Shown one piece after another: positions 1-4,734 of a stretch of 5,372 nucleotides of DNA. Position 1 is the stretch's first letter. Every line of letters begins with the position of its first letter. The stretch is from JBGPIK01 sp041484845. GTDB lineage: Bacteria > Desulfobacterota > Binatia > UBA9968. The translations under genes were made by a program, and so were the position numbers. The notes under the pieces were generated by a model that saw only the letters and a list, made by a program, of their open reading frames with translations, searched no databases and was not told where the DNA came from. The stretch lies in assembly GCA_041484845.1 (NCBI GenBank), contig JBGPIK010000451.1, positions 1 through 5,372 on the forward strand. The letters are read 5' to 3'.

Positions 1-222
1 CTTTTAAACGAGAAGTTTTCACACGGCGCCCCCTTCTGACGGGCCTCGACCCGATTCGCTTAACCCTCCCTTACCGCAGGCCGGAGAAAATGTCTATGCC
101 CACCGATACGACAACCCTGTCGCGGGACACGCTAAATCGAGCTGATCCCGCGTGAGTGATAGTTGCGAGGTCGACATCCTGACGGGGTATCAGAACACAG
201 CGGTGAGAATTTATCCGAAAGG
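1..222. other. Non-coding left flank with one stem-loop
   Basis: No convincing gene is visible on either strand. The clearest structure is a 7-bp perfect inverted repeat, CGCGGGA at 121-127 and TCCCGCG at 146-152, enclosing an 18-nt loop. No T-run follows on either side, so it is not a textbook intrinsic terminator. A 19-codon frame (96-155) preceded by GGAG at 83-86 overlaps this stem-loop, but its composition does not look like a known protein. The stretch may be the tail of an upstream transcription unit outside the window or a decayed intergenic region. Confidence 0.4.
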
Positions 223-300
223 CGTCACCCCCGAATGCCTTAATTGGGGGTCCAGTTCCGGTCTCGCTTGGATTCCCGATAAAAGCATTCGGGAATGACG
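223..300. repeat. 78-nt imperfect palindrome, REP/MITE-like
   Basis: The two halves pair without gaps around a central loop. The outer 16 bases, CGTCACCCCCGAATGC (223-238), match the reverse complement of 285-300 at 14 of 16 positions. Inward, 239-255 continues to face 268-284 in register. Over 33 facing positions I count 25 Watson-Crick pairs, 4 G-T wobbles and 4 mismatches, leaving a loop of about 12 nt. The right half contains ATTCCCGA/TCGGGAAT (272-279 and 289-296) as an alternative smaller hairpin. The ATTCCC...GGGAATGACG wording is typical of dispersed palindromic repeats in many bacterial genomes (the dRS3 repeats of Neisseria have the same ATTCCC/GGGAAT frame). It is likely a non-autonomous palindromic element; copy number cannot be judged from one window. 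Confidence 0.7.
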
Positions 301-350
301 GATTCTAACAGGTCTGGGAATCCCTCTTTGCGCAGCAAACGGCAGGGAAT
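300..350. repeat. GGGAAT-rich hairpin cluster adjoining the palindrome
   Basis: Directly after the 78-nt palindrome, GGATTC (300-305) pairs with GAATCC (318-323) over a 12-nt loop. Then TCCCT (321-325) plus TTTGC (327-331) pairs with GCAAA (335-339) plus AGGGA (344-348) around a GCA loop. GGGAAT appears at 291-296, 316-321 and 345-350. The two hairpins overlap and so are alternatives. This looks like a second, more decayed repeat unit of the same family. It lies 70-130 bp upstream of the amidohydrolase start and could end up in its 5' leader. Confidence 0.45.
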
Positions 351-417
351 CAAATTATTGACTTGATTATGCATGGCCCTTGACCCGAAGCACGGTTGTG
401 AACTAGTGGATATTAAT

Positions 418-426
418 AAAGGAGAG
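418..426 (+). promoter_or_regulatory. Ribosome binding site of the amidohydrolase
   Basis: AAAGGAGAG lies 7 nt before the ATG at 434, a strong Shine-Dalgarno match at good spacing. It fixes that start over any internal ATG. No convincing -35/-10 pair was found between the repeat cluster and this site. Confidence 0.8.
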
Positions 427-433
427 ATAACCC

Positions 434-2116
434 ATGGCAACGCAAACAGCACCCATCGTAATTGAACGAGCTCGGCTCATCGACGGCAACGGCGGCAAGC
501 CCGTTGATAATGCCACTGTGCTGATCGAAGGAAATCGCATCAAGCAAGTGGCCGTGGGCAAAATCGAGTTTCCACGCGAAGCCAAAGTCATCGACGCTAA
601 CGGCAAGACCGTGCTGCCGGGCTTTATTGATAACCACATCCATTATCGCGGCTTCATGGGCGAGATCTTGCTCGCTTACGGGGTAACGTCCGTGCGCGAT
701 TTCGGCAACCCTCTCGAATGGATTTTGGCGCTGCGCGACGCCATTAACATGGGGAAAATCACCGGACCCAGAATCTTCGCCGCCGGTGGAGGCTTTTACG
801 GCCACGCCACTGCGGCACACCACATGGGTGTGGCGGGCGTCGATGAGGCGCGCGCGATGGCCCGCAAGCTGGTTGAGCTGGGCGTCGACTATCTGAAGAT
901 TCATCTCGGCGTCTCGTTGGACATCATCAGGGCCGTGGCTGAAATCGGCCGCGCCGAAGGTTTGAAACTGACCGGCCACCTGGACTCCAATATCTTTCCC
1001 TATGTGGAGGCCGGCATCGACGGCACAGAGCACGGCAGCGGAAGCGCCGAGGCTACCATCCGAGATGAGAAAAGCCAGAATATTTTTAACTCGTGGACGC
1101 TTTGGTTGCCCAAATTTCTTGGGCCGTGGACGCTTGCGGACCGGAAATATTTTCCCGAGGTGGCGGAGTTTCTGGCAAAAAAAGGAACTTTCATCGAGCC
1201 GACCTCGGTTCTCTGGGGAGCGTCGCTGGGCATGAGAGAGAAATGGGAAAGGGAAGATTACGAATGGCTGAAGAACCCGGGGCTCGCCTACATCTCAGAT
1301 AGCGAGCGAATCCTCTGGCTCGATCACTACTACCTGGCTTATGGGGCGAGAGTCAATCACGAGATTAAGGACGAAGTGATATTCGGGGACGGCTATTCGT
1401 ATTACGGCATCCTTCCGCAAAATCAGATGAAGGAGGGATTTGCGCGGATGGGCGAGTTTATTTCGATGCTCGTCAAGGCGGGTGGCCATGTCGTCACAGG
1501 CACCGATGCGCCCGCGGTGGCTCCCGGTATCAGCTTGCACCGCGACATGGAGCTTCTGGTCATGGCCGGTTTGACGCCGATGCAAGCGATTCAGGCAGCG
1601 ACTAAAGTTGGCGCCGCTTATCTCGGCAAGGAGAAGGAACTGGGAACGGTGGAACCGGGTAAGCTCGCGGACATCGTTATTGTGAATGGAGATCCTCTAA
1701 AGGAAATCAGCCAGACGCGGCGCATCGATACTGTGATTAAAGATGGCGCGGTCCTCAACACCACTTATCATCCGTGGTTCAGCGACCTGATGCCCCGCCC
1801 CTACGGCCAGGATTTTTACGGCTACCCGGTGCCGAACCTCGAACGGATTTCTCCCGTTGCGGGTTCTGAAAAAGACAGCGAGGTTGTTCTAAACCTGAAA
1901 GGCAAAGGATTTTTTCCGACTTCCGTCGTCCATTTCGGCGCCACTCCCATTCCCACGCGCTACGTGAGCCCGCTCGAGCTGGTTGCCAAGATTCCTGCAC
2001 AGGCGCTGAGAGGCGGAACCACTCCCGTTTGCGTCGTTAATCCGAAACCGTACCAGCTGCGGCATCGTGGCGGGACCTCTAACCCGCTTTCGTTCGTGGT
2101 GAGATTTGCGCCGTAG
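434..2116 (+). CDS. Metal-dependent amidohydrolase with C-terminal IPT/TIG-like domain
   Basis: This 560-aa protein belongs to the amidohydrolase superfamily (imidazolonepropionase/prolidase-like branch), which hydrolyses amide or related bonds with one or two divalent metals. Residues 1-60 form the beta-sandwich start. GFIDNHIH at 63-70 supplies the HxH pair (H68, H70). K156 in DYLKIH is the likely carboxylated bridging lysine. H182 (TGHLD) and H200 (GTEHG) are the next ligands, and D358 in GTDAP is the catalytic aspartate. The sandwich closes at about 400-440 (GTVEPGKLADIVIVNGDP). The active site therefore appears complete. Residues about 467-558 resemble an IPT/TIG immunoglobulin-like fold, with G-x-GF at 489-493, a YVSPLELVAKIPA strand pair and a VVNP turn. 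This tail is unusual for the family. No signal peptide is seen, so a cytoplasmic location is inferred. The substrate is unknown. The gene stands alone and converges on the next gene, 107 bp away. Confidence 0.9.
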   Translation: MATQTAPIVIERARLIDGNGGKPVDNATVLIEGNRIKQVAVGKIEFPREAKVIDANGKTVLPGFIDNHIHYRGFMGEILLAYGVTSVRDFGNPLEWILALRDAINMGKITGPRIFAAGGGFYGHATAAHHMGVAGVDEARAMARKLVELGVDYLKIHLGVSLDIIRAVAEIGRAEGLKLTGHLDSNIFPYVEAGIDGTEHGSGSAEATIRDEKSQNIFNSWTLWLPKFLGPWTLADRKYFPEVAEFLAKKGTFIEPTSVLWGASLGMREKWEREDYEWLKNPGLAYISDSERILWLDHYYLAYGARVNHEIKDEVIFGDGYSYYGILPQNQMKEGFARMGEFISMLVKAGGHVVTGTDAPAVAPGISLHRDMELLVMAGLTPMQAIQAATKVGAAYLGKEKELGTVEPGKLADIVIVNGDPLKEISQTRRIDTVIKDGAVLNTTYHPWFSDLMPRPYGQDFYGYPVPNLERISPVAGSEKDSEVVLNLKGKGFFPTSVVHFGATPIPTRYVSPLELVAKIPAQALRGGTTPVCVVNPKPYQLRHRGGTSNPLSFVVRFAP

Positions 2117-2175
2117 GTTGCTGCGACTTTGGAGTATTGGCTTTGACTTGTTTCGGCGCGTCTGACGGAGCCAAG

Positions 2176-2212
2176 AAAATCAAAAGACGGGTTAACCGGT
2201 CTGTGACCGACT
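2176..2212 (-). terminator. Possible weak intrinsic terminator of the lipoprotein gene
   Basis: Just past the lipoprotein stop, minus-strand CGGTC-ACA-GACCG (2209-2197) forms a 5-bp stem that extends to 8 with two G-U pairs. About eight bases further on, two TTTT tracts occur (2185-2182 and 2179-2176). The gap between stem and T-tracts makes it a poor textbook terminator. Its place between two convergent genes is what argues for it. Confidence 0.3.
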
Positions 2213-2223
2213 GTTGCTGAGCG

Positions 2224-2973
2224 TCATTTGGAATAGCGCTTCACGAGGTCATTGACCGTAGCGTTGTACGCCTTATCCTTGAGAGTGGCAACTTGAGCTT
2301 GGTCCGAGGAGACCCGAGTGAATAGTCCACTAAAGCCAACGTCTTCGAAAGGTTCCGGTGAGAACATATCCCATTGGCCGGAGCGAACATCCACGATCGC
2401 GACCTTCATGCGGATGCGCATGCGTTGCGTTTCGTCCGGTACAGCCCAACCGATGATAGGGACCCACGAGACGCTTTTTGTCGCCAGGTTTTCACGCCCC
2501 GCTTCTAAGAGGCCCCAGTAAATGACCATCTTTTCGTAGCCGCCTTTGGCGGCCGCGAGCCGAAGCGCCATGGCATAACTGTTTCCTTGCGCCCCGCCTT
2601 CGCCCGGCACTCCCGTGAATACCGACACGTTGTAATATTTCTCCAGTCCTTTCACCATTGCGTCATCGGGAATCATAGCGCCCGACTGAATCAGCATAAT
2701 CGAGGAGCCTTTGGAAAGAGTGATGCGGTTCTTTGCCGCCAGAGACTTCTGGATATCGGCCTCCGTGATCGGGATTTTCGGATCGATCCCGAGCACGTCG
2801 AACTCGCTCAACTCCCCGCGATAAAATGGATTACTCGCGCGAGCTCCGCGACGATCGGAATCGGCATAGTAACCGGAGTCGGAGATGGATCTCACGCTGC
2901 ACGCCGCGAGAAACACAAGAACGGAGATGAAAATAAGCCACTGAAACCTTTGCAACATGACATTCATATTCAT
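2224..2973 (-). CDS. Uncharacterised lipoprotein, probably outer membrane
   Basis: This 249-aa protein has a clear lipoprotein signal peptide: a hydrophobic core at about 12-22 and lipobox L-A-A-C with the acylated cysteine at residue 25. Serine at +2 suggests Lol sorting to the outer membrane. The mature chain is about 225 aa. I do not recognise the family. Visible features are YRGELSEFDVLG (51-62), a Gly-rich turn at 121-130, GGYEKMVIYWG (144-154) and a long well-ordered segment at 165-199 (TKSVSWVPIIGWAVPDE, then RMRIRMKVAIVDVRSG). These read as alternating helices and strands, as in CsgG/TolB-N-type lipoprotein folds, but that comparison is only inference. The ATG at 2973 is preferred because GGGGG lies 6 nt upstream. 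A later ATG at 2958 would keep the signal peptide but lacks a ribosome site. The gene has its own candidate promoter and is not closely coupled to the next minus-strand gene. Confidence 0.85.
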   Translation of the reverse strand: MNMNVMLQRFQWLIFISVLVFLAACSVRSISDSGYYADSDRRGARASNPFYRGELSEFDVLGIDPKIPITEADIQKSLAAKNRITLSKGSSIMLIQSGAMIPDDAMVKGLEKYYNVSVFTGVPGEGGAQGNSYAMALRLAAAKGGYEKMVIYWGLLEAGRENLATKSVSWVPIIGWAVPDETQRMRIRMKVAIVDVRSGQWDMFSPEPFEDVGFSGLFTRVSSDQAQVATLKDKAYNATVNDLVKRYSK

Positions 2974-3005
2974 GGGCTACCCCCGTTTAAGACTTAATAC
3001 GTCGT

Positions 3006-3034
3006 CTAATGTCACCGCTCACCCGCGCTGTCAA
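3006..3034 (-). promoter_or_regulatory. Candidate sigma70-type promoter of the lipoprotein gene
   Basis: On the minus strand a perfect TTGACA (3034-3029) is followed after 17 nt by CATTAG (3011-3006), which matches only 3 of 6 consensus bases. Transcription would begin near 2999 and give a leader of about 26 nt before the ATG at 2973. The perfect -35, exact spacing and position argue for it; the weak -10 suggests help from an activator or low output. Confidence 0.4.
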
Positions 3035-3035
3035 G

Positions 3036-3052
3036 CGTCGGCTGAACCGACG
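3036..3052. promoter_or_regulatory. Inverted repeat abutting the -35 box, possible operator
   Basis: CGTCGG (3036-3041) and CCGACG (3047-3052) form a perfect 6-bp inverted repeat around CTGAA. One base separates it from the TTGACA of the lipoprotein promoter. It could be a regulator site or the end structure of the upstream zinc-ribbon transcript; no T-run follows, so a terminator is less likely. Confidence 0.3.
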
Positions 3053-3146
3053 GCATGCAGACACGCAGAAGGATTGTAATTGCCGTTCCGTCTTTTCGGA
3101 TAACGTGGATAGCTAATAGTCTCAAGTGCCGAACATGTAAGATTCA

Positions 3147-3202
3147 GCCGCATTCCGGGCGCGAAGCGCCAAGAGCGGCAGTCGCAGCCGCGTTTGACGC
3201 GG
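3147..3202. repeat. Cluster of overlapping hairpins after the zinc-ribbon gene
   Basis: Three GC-rich inverted repeats are packed into 56 bp. CCGCG-TTTGA-CGCGG occupies 3188-3202, GCGGC-AGTCGCA-GCCGC occupies 3175-3191, and GGCGC-GAA-GCGCC occupies 3158-3170. The last is enclosed by GCCGC (3147-3151) and GCGGC (3175-3179). Several are mutually exclusive. There is no T-run on the minus strand, so they may act as an mRNA 3' end structure, a Rho-independent site of non-standard form, or a piece of a dispersed intergenic repeat. Confidence 0.45.
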
Positions 3203-3204
3203 TA

Positions 3205-3693
3205 TCAGACTCCCGGTCCGTGCAATAGAACACCGCAATCTGTGCAATATCGGATGGGATAATTGCGATATTTGTAACTTCCCATGTTTCGGCCGCACGC
3301 ATCGCAATGAGTGCCCCACAGCCGGCTAATTCGCAATTGCTCCTTTCCGCAGGCCGGACAGAATCTCTCAAAACCGTTGTCGGAAAGTTTTCCACAGGAA
3401 GGGCAGCGCAATTCGGGCAAACTAAAAAACAACACGAGCGAAAATCCGATGAGGCAAATTCCCGGAATGGCCACCCATTTCAGCAGGAACTCCGGCACGA
3501 GTAGCGACACAGCGGCCAACAAAAAGCCAGCGATAGCGCTCAACGCAAATTTCGAAAGCCTCTGGCGGTAACGATCCGCGGCGGGCCGGAAGAGGTCCTT
3601 CGCCACTCCTCTCGCGGGCGTAATCTCATCCCCAGGAGTCAACTTACGGTTGGACGAACTAAACCGGAACGTGAACGATTTTTTAATACGCAT
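3205..3693 (-). CDS. Membrane protein with double zinc-ribbon C-terminus
   Basis: This 162-aa hypothetical protein has a basic N-terminal stretch (1-48), two hydrophobic segments at about 49-66 and 69-92 forming a likely membrane hairpin, and a cysteine-rich tail. Four CxxC pairs are visible: C97/C100 (CPSCG), C112/C115 (CPACG), C130/C133 (CDACG) and C150/C153 (CTDCG). They are enough for two zinc ribbons, and the tail is probably cytoplasmic. Such zinc-ribbon membrane proteins are common but rarely have known functions, and none is assigned here. The ATG at 3693 is the only reasonable start: the frame is closed 36 nt upstream and the next Met is residue 137. No clear Shine-Dalgarno precedes it, since GGAG lies about 24 nt away. 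The weak start signal leaves some doubt about translation level, but the ordered cysteine pairs strongly support a real protein. Confidence 0.75.
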   Translation of the reverse strand: MRIKKSFTFRFSSSNRKLTPGDEITPARGVAKDLFRPAADRYRQRLSKFALSAIAGFLLAAVSLLVPEFLLKWVAIPGICLIGFSLVLFFSLPELRCPSCGKLSDNGFERFCPACGKEQLRISRLWGTHCDACGRNMGSYKYRNYPIRYCTDCGVLLHGPGV

Positions 3694-3731
3694 AATGTCG
3701 GTAGCAATGGCGCCCGCTCCCAGGCGTCAGC

Positions 3732-3893
3732 TTAGGATAGGGTCTTTAAGATAAGGCCGCCAAACATAATGACCGTCCTGTTGCCTTCCGACATGCAGGG
3801 ATAATCCAGCAAATCGCCGACATCGGCAGCCTTAAGACGTAGCTCCTCCAGTTGCTCCCACAAGACCGTTTCGTAGTTTAGAACACGCTCTAG
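3732..3893 (-). pseudogene. Open coding-like fragment, possible gene remnant or small protein
   Basis: Between the two neighbouring minus-strand genes a 53-codon frame runs from an in-frame TAG (3896-3894) to TAA (3734-3732). It reads like protein, with an acidic/leucine helix ETVLWEQLEELRLKAADVGD followed by LLDYPCMSEGNRTVIMFGG. The only starts are TTG at 3863 (43 codons) or ATG at 3794 (20 codons), neither with a good ribosome site. It may be the 3' end of a decayed gene whose 5' part was lost, or an unannotated small protein. I do not recognise the family, and chance openness cannot be excluded. Confidence 0.3.
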
Positions 3894-3906
3894 CTAAAGT
3901 GAGGCC

Positions 3907-4638
3907 TCATATGCGCTGAACCTTTGCCCATATGAACCAACCGCCGCCTTTCGCATGTGAATAATCAACTTCAACTGCTCGCACCATTTGGCCAGCCTTC
4001 AAGACCGCGAGTATCGGTGCGGACGAGCGAGAGTTTGATGGTCCATCTGCTCGCAAATAGGCATCGTCGGTTATGGTAAGTACTGCCGCTGGCTTTAGCA
4101 GAGGATCAACAGCGCTCACCGTTTGAGGTGAGCCGGGCGCCCATTTATTTTTCTCTTCAGTAACCTTGCCGAGGTAGACCCAACCCGAATCAGGAACAGA
4201 AGTACTCGAAACTTGTTCAACAAATTGCTGCTGAGCCGACAGGCTGTGCTTTATCGCTTTATCCGCGACCATCAACTGCTTTTGAAAAGCTTGTGCCTGT
4301 TCGCCAATTCCGCCGATTGACGCTTTCAGCGAAGGGTCGTTCACTTTTTTCTCCAGTTCACCCAGACGTTCAATTAATCCCTTGTAGTTGTCATCCGCCT
4401 GCGAAACGGCTTGACCAACAGTCTTTGTCTGTTCCGTAGAAGCCTTTAACTGCGCTTGCCACTCGATACCTGCGAATGATCCCTTCGTAAAGCCCGCGGC
4501 GGCAAGGCGCTGATTAATCGTAGAAGGCGTGACCAGCAAAAGCACAAACACCAAAAACACAACACTGTCTCGAAGCGCCGCGACGACATCCTTTAGAACT
4601 ACACTAAATTGCTCCAACCTGCTTTTTTCGTCTGTCAT
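3907..4638 (-). CDS. Membrane-anchored coiled-coil protein with SH3-like C-terminus
   Basis: This 243-aa protein starts at the ATG at 4638, not at the in-frame TTG 12 nt upstream, because GGAGGG (4648-4643) lies inside that extension at correct spacing for the ATG. Residues 1-23 are charged and amphipathic. Residues about 24-38 (DSVVFLVFVLLLVTP) form a single membrane segment. Residues about 60-145 are rich in Gln, Lys, Glu and Ala and probably form a coiled coil. A SGWVYLG motif at about 151-157 opens the C-terminal part. It is followed at about 187-243 by a bacterial SH3 (SH3b)-like pattern: ITDDAYLR, then a P-x5-10-AVLKAGQ turn and a final W-x-WAKVQ strand. The likely topology is N-terminus inside and C-terminal domain periplasmic, where SH3b domains often contact peptidoglycan or proteins. 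That is inference; no specific function is assigned. A TGAGGCCTCA palindrome (3900-3909) covers the stop. Confidence 0.8.
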   Translation of the reverse strand: MTDEKSRLEQFSVVLKDVVAALRDSVVFLVFVLLLVTPSTINQRLAAAGFTKGSFAGIEWQAQLKASTEQTKTVGQAVSQADDNYKGLIERLGELEKKVNDPSLKASIGGIGEQAQAFQKQLMVADKAIKHSLSAQQQFVEQVSSTSVPDSGWVYLGKVTEEKNKWAPGSPQTVSAVDPLLKPAAVLTITDDAYLRADGPSNSRSSAPILAVLKAGQMVRAVEVDYSHAKGGGWFIWAKVQRI

Positions 4639-4642
4639 GGCT

Positions 4643-4648
4643 CCCTCC
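4643..4648 (-). promoter_or_regulatory. Shine-Dalgarno that decides the SH3-like gene's start
   Basis: GGAGGG reads 4648-4643 on the minus strand, 4 nt before the ATG at 4638. A longer reading frame using TTG at 4650 would place this site inside the coding sequence, so the ATG is the better start. Confidence 0.8.
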
Positions 4649-4657
4649 AAGACTAAA

Positions 4658-4703
4658 GCCTAACGTTTTGAGTGAGCGGCGTGTTTCTCAGCGCCCGTTT
4701 CAT
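4658..4703 (-). other. attC-like sequence end upstream of the SH3-like gene
   Basis: On the plus strand GCCTAAC (4658-4664) fits the integron core-site consensus RYYYAAC. It is followed by a TTTTGAGTGAGCGGCG stretch close to the conserved arm of many attC sites. Read on the gene's strand it is CTCAAAACGTTAGGC followed by a start codon 19 nt later, as in gene cassettes. The opposite end is poor: GTTTCAT (4697-4703) misses GTTRRRY at two positions, and the element would be only 46 nt, shorter than usual attC sites. A GGCG-TG / CA-G-CGCC stem links the halves. It may be a degenerate or hybrid site, or chance. Confidence 0.3.
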
Positions 4704-4734
4704 AGCATAGGTGTCATCATAGCATAGGTGTCAG
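4701..4734. repeat. 17-bp tandem duplication at the transposase stop codon
   Basis: CATAGCATAGGTGTCA occurs at 4701-4716 and again at 4718-4733, so the 17-bp unit is repeated back to back with only the last base different (T versus G). The right copy contains the stop codon of the RAYT transposase (4731-4733 on the minus strand). The perfect match suggests a recent slippage or a duplication tied to the element's end. Confidence 0.85.
4716..4724 (-). promoter_or_regulatory. Candidate extended -10 promoter for the SH3-like gene
   Basis: On the minus strand TG-C-TATGAT (4724-4716) matches an extended -10 element, with 5 of 6 bases of TATAAT. No good -35 lies 17 nt upstream (TAAGCA). The tandem duplication creates a second copy, TG-C-TATGAA (4707-4699). 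Transcripts would have leaders of roughly 50-70 nt before the ATG at 4638. Confidence 0.3.

Noticed and set aside
96..155. 19-codon frame with GGAG nine bases upstream
   Set aside because: It is too short and has no recognisable composition or neighbour to support a leader peptide; kept only as a note to the stem-loop.
358..408. TTGACT (358) and TTGACC (380) as -35 boxes for the amidohydrolase
   Set aside because: No acceptable -10 lies 16-18 nt downstream of either.
240..452. Minus-strand 70-aa open frame through the repeat region
   Set aside because: It runs through the palindromic repeats and into the start of the amidohydrolase. Its composition reflects the repeat, a common source of spurious frames.
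413..1033. 206-aa minus-strand open frame opposite the amidohydrolase
   Set aside because: It is antisense to a gene with a complete conserved active site, and its sequence matches no family; it is a codon-bias shadow.
2137..2174. TTGGCT/AGCCAA inverted repeat as a terminator for the amidohydrolase
   Set aside because: The loop is 26 nt and no T-run follows on the plus strand.
2664..2680. GTCATCGGGAATCAT as a further copy of the GGGAAT repeat
   Set aside because: It lies inside the lipoprotein coding sequence and lacks the pairing arm, so the resemblance is chance.
2587..2997. 136-aa plus-strand open frame opposite the lipoprotein
   Set aside because: It is antisense to a protein with a clear lipobox, with no motif or ribosome site of its own.
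4639..4650. TTG at 4650 as start of the SH3-like gene
   Set aside because: The four added codons contain the Shine-Dalgarno sequence of the ATG at 4638.
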